Assembly (NCBI GenBank): GCA_959022495.1
Contig: CAUEYX010000008.1
Location: 35,513-99,512, forward strand
Direction: 5' to 3'
From: an uncultured Lachnospiraceae bacterium
GTDB taxonomy: Bacteria; Bacillota; Clostridia; Lachnospirales; Lachnospiraceae
DNA: 64,000 nt
The notes under the pieces were generated by a model. It did no database searches and was not told the DNA's origin. It worked only from the letters and a program-made list of their open reading frames with translations. The position numbers and the translations under genes were made by a program. Below are positions 32,609 through 41,178 of the stretch, in pieces (position 1 is the stretch's first letter; each line of letters starts with the position of its first letter).

Positions 32609-34350
32609 GGCTTTTTCCGCCCTTTTCCTTTCTCTGCCTTACTCTCAATCTCCGTGCCTGTGAGGATCACAATGCTGCGCTCCTTCAGCTCCATGCTTTT
32701 CTGGTTCTCTAAAAGCACGGGCTGCCCCTGTATCCCGTCCTGTGTGCTCCCCGCAAGTTTCCAGCCTCTGCCTTTTCCCGGGGAGGGCAGCGCAAAATCA
32801 TGGGGAATCCAGTGCATATTGTACGCGATAAAACATTCCTGGTCTTCCCCTCCCGTGCGGGAGTAAAGCGCTCCAAGCTGACGGCTGGACACATCATTCT
32901 TTACCTGCCATGCACTCTCCCCGTGATAGGACACGTCCGGCACCCCGCATGCCGTGCGGTCCATGCCTTTTAACTCCTCCTCACGGTGGAGGCAGGGGTG
33001 ATTCCTGCGGAAAGCGATCAGGTCTTTTACAAACACAAAAAGTTCGTCATCCGATTTCAGTCTGCTCCAGTCCAGCCATCCGGTCTCATTATCCTGACAG
33101 TAAACGTTGTTATTGCCTTTCTGAGTGTTATAAAATTCATCCCCCGCCAGTATGCAGGGAGTGCCCTGAGCAGTAAGAAGAAGATAAAACGCATTCTTCA
33201 CCTGGCTTTTCCGCAGAGCTGTCACAGCTTTCTTCCGGCTCGGTCCCTCCGCCCCGCAGTTCCAGCTGTAGTTATAATCCGGGCCATCTGTATTGTTCTC
33301 GCCGTTGGCCTCGTTGTGTTTGCTGTCATAAGACACCAGGTCCCACAGAGTAAACCCGGTCTGGGCCGTAATATAGTTGCATTTCCCGTCTGCCTTCGAA
33401 TGCCGGCACAGCACCCACATCATATCATTCACCATATTTTCATCGCCTTTTAAGAAACGGCGCATAATATTCTGAAAGGTGTCATCCTTTCGCATCATTT
33501 TGATGTCTTTCAGAAGCGGGTCTCCGCAGAGGATTTCCCACGGGACGGTATATGGGTTGACAACAAACCCATCCACGTGATATTCCAGCATGTAGAAGCG
33601 CAGACATTCCAGTACAGTCTGCACCGGGATTCCCTCCGCAAAAGGCATCTCCAGAACAACTTCTATCCCTTCCCTATGACAGGACCTGACCATGTCCTTT
33701 AACTCCCGCACCGCAGAATCCCCGGCCGCGTATGCCTCTTTGGGGGCGAAATAATAAGCCGGGCCATACCCCCAGTAATTAATTGTGCCCTTCCGGCAGT
33801 CTTCAAATTCATAGACCGGCATGCACTGAATCTGGTTGATGCCCAGTTCTTTCAGATAAGGGATCTTCTCTATGACACCGAGAAAAGTTCCTCTGTGTTT
33901 TACTTTGGAAGAACTGTGTTTTGTAAAACCCCGCACATGAAGGCTGTATGCCGTCACCTCACTCCAGCTCAGGTGCAGCCTTGCGTCCTCTCCCCAGTCA
34001 TATTCCGGGGATACCAGTTTTCCGCGGATCTCATGGGCCGACAGGTCCCGTTCCCTGCCGAATATGTTTCTCCCTGTGATCTCTCTGACATAGGGATCGA
34101 TCGTTACCCTGCCGCCGATCTCAAAATTGTACTCATACTGATCGGCATCAATGCCCTCCACCGCAAGGAAGCGCACTTCCCCGACCCCTTCTTCCTCCGG
34201 CATCTCAAAACGGACTGCCGGCTGTTCTTTTCCCTTCCTGTACAGTAACAGCCCGCAGGTCTTTCCCTTTGGGACCTGTACGGAAAAATTCACTCTGTCT
34301 TTTTCTACTGCCGCGCCGAATGGCTGTGGTCTGCCTGTTGTCTTCTTCAT
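32605..34350 (-). CDS. GH13 debranching-enzyme homologue with no catalytic residues
   Basis: 581-residue protein with the layout of isoamylase/GlgX debranching enzymes: an N-terminal CBM48-like domain (residues 8-90), a barrel from about 130, and a C-terminal beta domain. KHNEANGENNTDG and CILAGDEFYNTQKGNNNVYC are typical. The catalytic positions are replaced: the nucleophile Asp by Asn265 (DGFVVNP), the acid Glu by Lys288 (KMMRKDD), and the third Asp by Thr331 (TAQTGFTL). The DxxxNH motif is also lost (LEMPFAE). It is probably a glycan-binding or regulatory protein. The frame is intact, so it is not a pseudogene. It starts 14 bp after the lipoprotein gene. Confidence 0.85.
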   Translation of the reverse strand: MKKTTGRPQPFGAAVEKDRVNFSVQVPKGKTCGLLLYRKGKEQPAVRFEMPEEEGVGEVRFLAVEGIDADQYEYNFEIGGRVTIDPYVREITGRNIFGRERDLSAHEIRGKLVSPEYDWGEDARLHLSWSEVTAYSLHVRGFTKHSSSKVKHRGTFLGVIEKIPYLKELGINQIQCMPVYEFEDCRKGTINYWGYGPAYYFAPKEAYAAGDSAVRELKDMVRSCHREGIEVVLEMPFAEGIPVQTVLECLRFYMLEYHVDGFVVNPYTVPWEILCGDPLLKDIKMMRKDDTFQNIMRRFLKGDENMVNDMMWVLCRHSKADGKCNYITAQTGFTLWDLVSYDSKHNEANGENNTDGPDYNYSWNCGAEGPSRKKAVTALRKSQVKNAFYLLLTAQGTPCILAGDEFYNTQKGNNNVYCQDNETGWLDWSRLKSDDELFVFVKDLIAFRRNHPCLHREEELKGMDRTACGVPDVSYHGESAWQVKNDVSSRQLGALYSRTGGEDQECFIAYNMHWIPHDFALPSPGKGRGWKLAGSTQDGIQGQPVLLENQKSMELKERSIVILTGTEIESKAEKGKGRKKP

Positions 34351-34364
34351 AGTCTGTTCCTCTC

Positions 34365-35360
34365 CTACTGCCAGCCGTCTGTTCCATACATCTCAAGATT
34401 GTCTCTGTTGATAAAAAATGTCTCCACGCTGATCTCTTTTTCATATGCTCCGCCATCCAGAACCGCGGCCGCTGTCTTTACCGCCGTCTTCCCCATATTG
34501 ATGGGCGACTGCGCGCCAATACCCGCCACGGGTCCCGCCGGATCTGCCATCGCACTTTTCATTTCCGGAGACCCGCCCACACTGTATACGAAGATATCAT
34601 TCCTCCCCGCTTCCTCCAGCGCCTGAAGCACCTGCACCGCCATCTCGTCATCCCCGCACATGATGGCATCGATCTTTTCGCCGCTGTTTAAAACCTCTGC
34701 TGTCTCATCCTGCACCCCGCTCTCTGACTTACCGGCATCGACCCTCTGTACCACTTCGAAGCCCCGGTTTCTCACAGTCTCCTCAAACCCGGTAATACGG
34801 GCATTGATTGTGGCATTCTCCGGGCTTTCGACGATCACCAGGCTGCCTCCGTCAGGCTTTCTCTCTATCAGGTCCTCCGCGCAGACCCTGCCTGCATTCT
34901 CATTATCTGATCCGATGTAAGCCTCTGTCAGGTCACTTTCCGTCACCCGCACATCCAGATTAATGACCGGTATATCCGCTTCCTTGAGTGCCTCCAGGGA
35001 ACCGGTAATCTGCTCCGGGTCCACAGGGCAGAGAAACACCAGATCCACCTCCGCCTCTATCATCTCCTGGATCTGGGCTGCCTGGGTGTCAGCGTCCTTC
35101 TGCGCGTCCCGCACCAGTATGGGGTTCTTCTGTTCTTCCAGGGATGCCCCTATGGAATCTTTCAGTACCTGGTAAAACGGATTTGAAAGATCCGGGCAGC
35201 TGTATCCGAACAGTCTTTCCTGTCCCCTGATCGCTGTATCCTCCTCCGGCTCCTCGACTACAGCGTTATCTTCCGGGGTTCCTACATTTTGTTTGCACCC
35301 GGATATAAAAAGAACAGCAAGTGCTGCCATAAGTAGAATTCTGATCTTCTTTCTCTTCAT
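34365..35360 (-). CDS. Sugar-binding lipoprotein of the RbsB family (orphan)
   Basis: 331-residue periplasmic-binding-protein type 1 lipoprotein; the lipobox is LFISGC with Cys22. The ribose/galactose-binding fold shows GYSCPDLSNPFYQVLKDS, DVRVTESDLTEAYIGSDN and DAIMCGDDEMAVQVLQAL. No permease or ATPase is adjacent, so it may serve a remote transporter or act as a sensor. It heads an operon with the inactive GH13 protein and DUF5662. A good promoter lies 44 bp upstream. Confidence 0.85.
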   Translation of the reverse strand: MKRKKIRILLMAALAVLFISGCKQNVGTPEDNAVVEEPEEDTAIRGQERLFGYSCPDLSNPFYQVLKDSIGASLEEQKNPILVRDAQKDADTQAAQIQEMIEAEVDLVFLCPVDPEQITGSLEALKEADIPVINLDVRVTESDLTEAYIGSDNENAGRVCAEDLIERKPDGGSLVIVESPENATINARITGFEETVRNRGFEVVQRVDAGKSESGVQDETAEVLNSGEKIDAIMCGDDEMAVQVLQALEEAGRNDIFVYSVGGSPEMKSAMADPAGPVAGIGAQSPINMGKTAVKTAAAVLDGGAYEKEISVETFFINRDNLEMYGTDGWQ

Positions 35361-35403
35361 CCTGATTCCTTTCTGTCACCGCTTTGTTGTCGTTCACTCT
35401 TTC

Positions 35404-35431
35404 ATTCTATCGTGTTTCCGGGGAATGTCAA
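35404..35431 (-). promoter_or_regulatory. Promoter of the lipoprotein-GH13-DUF5662 operon
   Basis: Minus strand TTGACA, 16-bp spacer, TAGAAT. Confidence 0.7.
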
Positions 35432-35561
35432 TAATCTTATCTCTTGCTTTTTTGATTTCTTTCTGATACCATCAGGGTACAATACTGCCGCAGCGGCTGC
35501 TCCTGAGAACCTGACAGTCTGCCGCATGGAGATGCGCGGCACACAAAAAGGAGACGCACAT

Positions 35562-35867
35562 ATGAACGAAAACGAATCACTCACAGTAACACTGACACTG
35601 GAAAATGACGAGGAACTGGAATGCGCCGTGCTGACAATCTTCGAGACAGACGGCAGGGAATACATCGCCCTTCTCCCCCTCGATGAGAACGGGGACAATG
35701 AGGACGGGCAGGTCTACCTCTACCGCTTCATCGACCATGGCGAAGATGAAGAGCCCGGCCTTGAGAACATCCTGGAGGACGAAGAGTTTGAGCGCGTTTC
35801 GGAGGCGTTTAACAGCTGGATGGAGGAGCAGGATTTCGGCGATATCGATCTAGATGACATCGAGTGA
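35562..35867 (+). CDS. DUF1292 (YrzB-type) protein
   Basis: 101-residue acidic cytoplasmic protein of the DUF1292/UPF0473 family: VTLTLENDEELECAVLTIFE, then EYIALLPLDENGD and YLYRFIDHGEDEEPGLENI. Function is unknown; homologues usually lie next to ruvX and alaS, which are not here. The start at 35562 follows AAAAGGAGA, and the open frame upstream has no ribosome site and unusual composition. It is tail-to-tail with the helicase gene at a gap of 5 bp. Confidence 0.88.
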   Translation: MNENESLTVTLTLENDEELECAVLTIFETDGREYIALLPLDENGDNEDGQVYLYRFIDHGEDEEPGLENILEDEEFERVSEAFNSWMEEQDFGDIDLDDIE

Positions 35868-35872
35868 TTCTG

Positions 35873-37705
35873 CTATCCCTCATCCAGAAGTTCATCTACA
35901 AAGCGGGAAGGAGCTGCTTCTTTCCCGTTTTTTTCTTTGACATAACATATTTTAAGCACATCTTTCGCGCGGGTCATTCCTACATAGAAAAGCCGGCGCT
36001 CCTCCTCAGCGGCCTTTTCACTCACGGCCTTTTTATAAGGCATCCGCCCCTCATTGGCTTCGATCAGGAAAACGGTGTTAAATTCCAGGCCCTTTGCCGC
36101 GTGGAGGGTCATCAGGCTCACTCCCTCGCGCGCGCTGTCTTTCTTCCGCTCTTTCTTTTTCAGGGCCTCTGTGTATTCTCCGATGTGGGCGAACCACTCC
36201 TCAAACGAAGCGTACGGGCGGGCCGCCTCCTCAATCTCTGCCAGCACCTCGTTGAGCCCCGCACGCTCGACTTTATTTATAAACGCATAGTCCTTAAGGA
36301 AGTCATCATACCCGATCCGTTTCCTCAGATACTGGATCGCTGCATAAGGTGCCATGCGGGAGAGCATCTTTACATCCCACTCAAACTGATCAATCCGGTC
36401 CAGCATCCAGTCTTTGTCACAATAAAAATTCTTTACCGCCTCAAAGGACGCCGTCCCGCCCGATAGGCTGTCCCGCCCAATATAGCGTTTGGGGCGGTTC
36501 ATCACACGGAGCAGGTCCCCACGGCTGACCCTGCCCATAGCAAGACGGAAGTAAGCCTGGATATCTTTCGCGATAAAATGCTCGTAGAGATTTGGCAGAT
36601 GCTCCCTCATCTGGAATGGCATTTTCTGTCGGATCAATTCTTCCACCACAGGACGAGCATCCGTATGAATGCGGAAAAGCACGGCAATGTCTTCAGCCGG
36701 CACGCCCTTCTCTATGCGCTTTTTGATCTCATTCACCACATACCGCGCTTCCTCATTGGAGTCTTTGAGCTCCTGGATATGCAGGAATTCGCCTCTCTCC
36801 CTCACAGCCTCTATCTGCTTTTCAAAGCGCTTCTCATTATTGCCGATCACTTTCAGAGAATTTCTGACAATATTCGGGGTAGAGCGGTAATTCACATCCA
36901 GGATAATACGCTCTGCCCCAGGATAGTCCTCCCCGAACTGGAACATGATCTCAGGGGCTGCCCCCCGGAATCCGTAAATAGCCTGATCGTCATCTCCGAC
37001 AACAAAAAGGTTATTCTCTGGAAGGGCCAGCATCCGAAGAACGTCATACTGGACCCGGTTAATATCCTGAAACTCATCCACGAGTATATAGCGGAACTTC
37101 TTCTGCCACAGTTCCAGCACGTCCGGCCTTGAGGCGAACAGCTCATAGCAGACCACCAGCATATCATCAAAATCAATTTTTCTCAGCGACTTCCGCGTGC
37201 TCTCGTACTCTCTGTATATCTCGCGGAACGCAGCCGCGCTGCACTTTGCCGGAACAAACTCCTCGATGGCTGCCCGGTTATTTTTGACCCTGCCGATGTC
37301 CTCCGCAATCTCCCTGAGGAAGTCATCTTCGTCAGACAGGTCCAGCTCCTGCCTGCCCACAATCGGGCGCAGGAGCTGGTATTTTTCCTCTTCTGACAGA
37401 ATATTCTCTGGTCCAAACCGATAGGCCCACTTCAGGATACCGTAATAGATCCCATGGAACGTGCCCGCCGTCACGGGGATATCCCGCCTCCCCATCAGGC
37501 TGCACAGTCTCTCCTTCATCTCTGCCGCCGCAAAGCGGGTAAAAGTAACGACCAGAATTTCTTCTGGCCTTACATGGCATTCTTCAATCAAATGCCGGAT
37601 TCGATTCACAATCGTCAATGTCTTCCCGGAACCGGGCCCCGCCAGTACCTGGCAGGGCCCGGCCCCATGGCTGACCGCTCGTTTCTGCGCCTGGTTAAAT
37701 CCCAT
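35873..37705 (-). CDS. UvrD/PcrA-like superfamily 1 DNA helicase
   Basis: 610-residue 3'-5' helicase. In order: Q motif FNQAQKRAV, Walker A AGPGSGKTLTIV, motif II VDEFQDINRVQ, motif III GDDDQAIYGFRGA, motif IV VNYRSTPNI, motif V TLHAAKGLEFNTVFL and motif VI RRLFYVGMTRAKD. It is about 100 residues shorter than PcrA and lacks the C-terminal Tudor-like domain that contacts RNA polymerase, so it is a short paralogue rather than the housekeeping enzyme. It starts 11 bp after the gltX stop. Confidence 0.9.
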   Translation of the reverse strand: MGFNQAQKRAVSHGAGPCQVLAGPGSGKTLTIVNRIRHLIEECHVRPEEILVVTFTRFAAAEMKERLCSLMGRRDIPVTAGTFHGIYYGILKWAYRFGPENILSEEEKYQLLRPIVGRQELDLSDEDDFLREIAEDIGRVKNNRAAIEEFVPAKCSAAAFREIYREYESTRKSLRKIDFDDMLVVCYELFASRPDVLELWQKKFRYILVDEFQDINRVQYDVLRMLALPENNLFVVGDDDQAIYGFRGAAPEIMFQFGEDYPGAERIILDVNYRSTPNIVRNSLKVIGNNEKRFEKQIEAVRERGEFLHIQELKDSNEEARYVVNEIKKRIEKGVPAEDIAVLFRIHTDARPVVEELIRQKMPFQMREHLPNLYEHFIAKDIQAYFRLAMGRVSRGDLLRVMNRPKRYIGRDSLSGGTASFEAVKNFYCDKDWMLDRIDQFEWDVKMLSRMAPYAAIQYLRKRIGYDDFLKDYAFINKVERAGLNEVLAEIEEAARPYASFEEWFAHIGEYTEALKKKERKKDSAREGVSLMTLHAAKGLEFNTVFLIEANEGRMPYKKAVSEKAAEEERRLFYVGMTRAKDVLKICYVKEKNGKEAAPSRFVDELLDEG

Positions 37706-37716
37706 CTGCTCCCTCT

Positions 37717-39174
37717 CTAACTAAGCTTTTCAATCCCGTCTTTGATTCTGCGCAGGGACTCTTCTTTTCCCAGCACTTCCATCAGCTCTGTGGCGCCGCC
37801 CGGAGTGTTCTGCTTCCCGGACACCGCGGTCCGCAGAGGCCACATCACATAGCCGATCTTATATCCTTTCTCCCCGGCAAAGCCCTTAAGCGTCTCAAAG
37901 AGCGCATCATTACTGTAATCATCCTGCGCCTCAAGAAGCGGGAGTACTTCCCTGAGAAGAGCCAGCCCCTTTTCCGGGTCTGTCTTCATCTTCTTATGCC
38001 TGTAGAGCTCATTGTCATACTTTGGAAGCTCCTCAAAGAAATCAATCTGTTCACTAATATCCGGAAAGATCTCAATCCTCGTCTTGACCAGTGCCGCGAT
38101 CTTTTTCAGATCATACTCCTTTGTGACCGCACTGCGGATATAGGGCTCAGCCAATTCATAAAACTGGTCAAAATCCATCGCCTTTAAATACTCTCCGTTC
38201 ATCCATTTCAGCTTCACCGTATCAAACACTGCCGGTGATTTACTCATATGCCGGTAGTCAAAAGCCTCCACCAGTTCCTCAAGTGTAAAAATCTCCCGGT
38301 TGTCCGCAGGGCACCATCCCAGCAGCGCCACATAATTGACAACGGCCTCGGAGACAAATCCCTGTTCAATCAGGTCCTCATAGGATGCGTGCCCGCACCG
38401 CTTGCTCAATTTCTTATGATTCTCATCGGTAATGAGCGGACAGTGCACATATACCGGGATTTCCCACCCAAATGCCTCGTACAGGCGGTTATACTTCGGC
38501 GCGGAGGACAGATACTCATTCCCCCTCACCACGTGGGTAATCCCCATCAGATGGTCATCGATTACATTGGCGAAATTATAGGTGGGGAATCCGTCCGATT
38601 TGATGAGGATCATATCGTCCAGTTCCTGGTTGGGTACCGTAATATCGCCATAGATCTCATCGTGGAAAGTTGTCTCTCCCTCATTCGGAACATTCAGACG
38701 GATCACCCATGGTTTTCCCGCCTCCAGGTTCGCCTCCACCTCTTCCCGGCTTAAGCCCAGGCAGTGCTTGTCATATACGACAATGTCCGTCCCGTCATCG
38801 GAAACAGAGGTCTTTAATGATTCCAGGCGTTCTTTGTCACAAAAACAATAGTAGGCATCCCCCTGTTCTACAAGCTGCTTCGCATACTTCAGGTACAGGC
38901 CGGACGTCTGCCGCTCACTCTGTACATAGGGTCCGCAGCCCCCGTCTTTGTCCGGTCCCTCATCGTGCTTAAGGCCGGTTTTCTCCAGTGTCCTGTATAT
39001 GATATCCAGTGCCCCCTCCACGAAGCGCTCCTGGTCTGTGTCCTCCACACGGAGAATGAAGTCCCCTCCTTCGTGCTTCGCAATCAGATACGCGTAAAGC
39101 GCGGTCCGCAGATTCCCCACATGCATACGCCCTGTGGGGCTGGGAGCAAATCTTGTTCTAACTCTGTCACTCAT
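37717..39174 (-). CDS. gltX: Glutamyl-tRNA synthetase
   Basis: 485-residue class I aminoacyl-tRNA synthetase. The HIGH-type signature is in RFAPSPTGRMHVGNLRTALY and the KMSKS-type motif is KLSKRCGHAS. A conserved acceptor-binding segment (FILRVEDTDQER) and an anticodon-binding C-terminal helical domain are present. Whether it also charges tRNA-Gln, with later GatCAB amidation, cannot be read here. I saw no T-box leader. It lies between the Sir2-like gene and the helicase in one minus-strand run. Confidence 0.95.
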   Translation of the reverse strand: MSDRVRTRFAPSPTGRMHVGNLRTALYAYLIAKHEGGDFILRVEDTDQERFVEGALDIIYRTLEKTGLKHDEGPDKDGGCGPYVQSERQTSGLYLKYAKQLVEQGDAYYCFCDKERLESLKTSVSDDGTDIVVYDKHCLGLSREEVEANLEAGKPWVIRLNVPNEGETTFHDEIYGDITVPNQELDDMILIKSDGFPTYNFANVIDDHLMGITHVVRGNEYLSSAPKYNRLYEAFGWEIPVYVHCPLITDENHKKLSKRCGHASYEDLIEQGFVSEAVVNYVALLGWCPADNREIFTLEELVEAFDYRHMSKSPAVFDTVKLKWMNGEYLKAMDFDQFYELAEPYIRSAVTKEYDLKKIAALVKTRIEIFPDISEQIDFFEELPKYDNELYRHKKMKTDPEKGLALLREVLPLLEAQDDYSNDALFETLKGFAGEKGYKIGYVMWPLRTAVSGKQNTPGGATELMEVLGKEESLRRIKDGIEKLS

Positions 39175-39201
39175 CTTTTCTCTCCAATCCTGGTCTGTAT
39201 T

Positions 39202-39942
39202 TTAGTTTTCGCACTCCTCGGCCAGCCGCTCAAGAAATTCATCACATCTTCCATAAACGATGTAATCTGCCCTCTGGTCCGTGTAATGCTCTGACCCTGT
39301 AACAAGGATCAGGTTCGTGCCCGAATAATACTGCAGCAGCTGACTGCACAGCGTGGAATTTAAATTTGCCCCGAGCACAAGGAGCACATCCGCTTTCTCT
39401 ACTTCCTCCGCTGCCCGTGTCATGATGCCATTGTCAATCATCTCGCCGAACAGGCACACCTGAGGGCGCAGCGCGACAAGGCAGTGTTCGCACAGGGGAA
39501 CATTTTTGGATTCTCTGATGTATTCTACGGGATAATGCCTTCCACAGGACGGGCATGCACTGTCAAAAATAGTGCCTTTCATATTCACCACATTCCTGCA
39601 CCCGGCTCTCTCCTCCAGCCCCGCGATGCGGCGTGTAATCACAGCATCCACAAGGCCATGCTCCTGAAGCTTCTTCAGCATTTGATACCCTTTTCCCGGA
39701 GGCATCTCCGCAGCTTTAAGGATCACTTCTTTATAAAAGCGAAAGAACAGTTCTTTCCTGGCAGCGTAAAATCCACTGCTGAATATCTCCTCAAAAGAAT
39801 AGCCGTACTGATCCTCGATCTCGTAAGATTCCTCCCCGTCCCGCAAAAGCGGATACCCGCTCTCAGCCATCAGGCCCGCGCCGCTTAAGACTACCGTATA
39901 CCTGCTCTCTCTCAATATCTGGAGTATATTTTTTTCTCTCAT
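39202..39942 (-). CDS. Sir2-like protein with degenerate active site
   Basis: 246-residue Rossmann-fold protein of the sirtuin family. The NAD-loop is recognisable but altered (SGAGLMAESGYPLLRD against GAGxSxxSGIPDFR). The TQNxD motif reads TRRIA (103-107). The position of the catalytic His (LHG) is occupied by Lys122 in VNMKGTIFD. The zinc site is intact (Cys130, Cys133, Cys151, Cys154), as is RPQVCLFGEMI. Ordinary deacetylase activity is therefore unlikely; it may bind NAD or ADP-ribose or do ADP-ribosyl transfer. AAGGAGGGAA precedes the start. It lies 27 bp upstream of gltX. Confidence 0.8.
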   Translation of the reverse strand: MREKNILQILRESRYTVVLSGAGLMAESGYPLLRDGEESYEIEDQYGYSFEEIFSSGFYAARKELFFRFYKEVILKAAEMPPGKGYQMLKKLQEHGLVDAVITRRIAGLEERAGCRNVVNMKGTIFDSACPSCGRHYPVEYIRESKNVPLCEHCLVALRPQVCLFGEMIDNGIMTRAAEEVEKADVLLVLGANLNSTLCSQLLQYYSGTNLILVTGSEHYTDQRADYIVYGRCDEFLERLAEECEN

Positions 39943-40063
39943 AAAGTTCCCTCCTTTCTGCTGCTGTCTTATCAGCAGACTCTGTTCCTATAACGGTATT
40001 ATAGAACATATCAGAGGATACTTCAACAAACAACTCCGGCGCGCAGGCCTCACACTTCAGCTG

Positions 40064-41029
40064 TCATCCTGCCAGTTTTCCTGCCTCAAGCAGACGGATA
40101 TGGGACGGCAGATCTCCTGTGTTCTCCAGAGAACATTCCACCGCATCGATCACTTCGATCCGCGCATTCTCAAACACACCCTCCGCAAAGCGGGTAACCC
40201 TGGATGGGACTTTATAATTCCCGGTCCTGGCGGACGGAAAACCAAGGATACATGTACCGTTCTCCGAGAAGAGTACACCGTCTTCCGTAAAATAATACTC
40301 TGACGCTTCGGCCTCAATCCACTCCAGATCGGCAAGTTCTCCCAAAGAACCTGGCGCGATGGATATAATATTTGCCGGGATATAAATTTCTGTGATTCCT
40401 GCCGGCGCGTCAGCAAACGCCCCGGCCGCGATTCCGCTGCAGCCCTCGGAAGGAAGAACGAGCGTTTCTTCCATAACACCCGATATCCCCGCAATGCCGC
40501 AGATCATGCCGGACGCATCCACAACAAACCCATTCACTGTCGTGGGCAGAGTCTCCTGCGGAATTGACCCGCTCCCATTCTCCGGCAGGGCCGGCACTGT
40601 CTCCACCGGCGCCTCAGGCTCCGCGGGCACCGTCTCCTCTCCGGACCCTGTTTCCGGAATCAGAATCTTCATCGGGATTTCTGGCTCTACGACTGATTCT
40701 TCTGCCGATATCCCGGATGCCGGTGAAATCTCTTCTGCTCCGGTTCGCAAGGCGGCAGAAACACAGCCGGATGCCGGCTTTAGCCCCATGGATATCGCTG
40801 CCGGTGGGATCTCCGGCACAACAGATCCCTCTCCCGGCGACAGCATTCCCGCCGGTTCTTCCACCACATTGGCGGCATGTCCGCTCCCGAATACTGGCAG
40901 TTCTCCCTCCACGCTCCATACCCACCCCATAATCAGTATGAGCAGGAATAAGACCGCCGCTGCCTGTTCCAGCCTGCGGAACTTTTCTGCCGCTTTCCAA
41001 TCTCCCATAAAAATGTAACACCACTGCAT
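40064..41029 (-). CDS. Membrane-anchored BspA-type leucine-rich-repeat protein
   Basis: 321-residue surface protein. A short cytoplasmic segment and one transmembrane helix (about residues 25-41) are followed by a long Pro/Glu/Ser/Val-rich stalk to about residue 180. Several LRR_5 units follow (AGITEIYIPANIISIAPGSL, NYKVPSRVTRFAEGVFENA). The LRR_5 array is short and not preceded by a cleavable signal, so it is probably a tethered adhesion or scaffold protein; the partner is unknown. The start is placed at 41029 after AAAGGGA. Confidence 0.72.
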   Translation of the reverse strand: MQWCYIFMGDWKAAEKFRRLEQAAAVLFLLILIMGWVWSVEGELPVFGSGHAANVVEEPAGMLSPGEGSVVPEIPPAAISMGLKPASGCVSAALRTGAEEISPASGISAEESVVEPEIPMKILIPETGSGEETVPAEPEAPVETVPALPENGSGSIPQETLPTTVNGFVVDASGMICGIAGISGVMEETLVLPSEGCSGIAAGAFADAPAGITEIYIPANIISIAPGSLGELADLEWIEAEASEYYFTEDGVLFSENGTCILGFPSARTGNYKVPSRVTRFAEGVFENARIEVIDAVECSLENTGDLPSHIRLLEAGKLAG

Positions 41030-41103
41030 TTTGATTCCCTTTCCTTTCTCCACCACATCATTTTATGGTAATTTTTTCCATAAAACTTTCCCCAGGATAA
41101 GGT

Positions 41104-41146
41104 ATCAGAGAAAAAGGAATGCCGCAATCCCCTGCAACATTCCTTT
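41104..41146 (-). terminator. Terminator after purB
   Basis: Stem AAAGGAATG (41113-41121) / CATTCCTTT (41138-41146) with further pairing in the loop, then TTTTTCTC on the minus strand. Confidence 0.75.
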
Positions 41147-41178
41147 GCAATTTTTGTTACATTTTGCCAAAGCGCTTC

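Noticed and set aside
32605..34350. Pseudogene status for the GH13-like gene
   Set aside because: There is no frameshift or stop, its ends are coupled to neighbours at 14 bp and 4 bp overlap, and the fold motifs persist. A maintained pseudoenzyme is the better reading.
39175..39201. Possible T-box leader before gltX
   Set aside because: The space upstream of gltX is only 27 bp and no T-box sequence was seen there or upstream of the Sir2-like gene.
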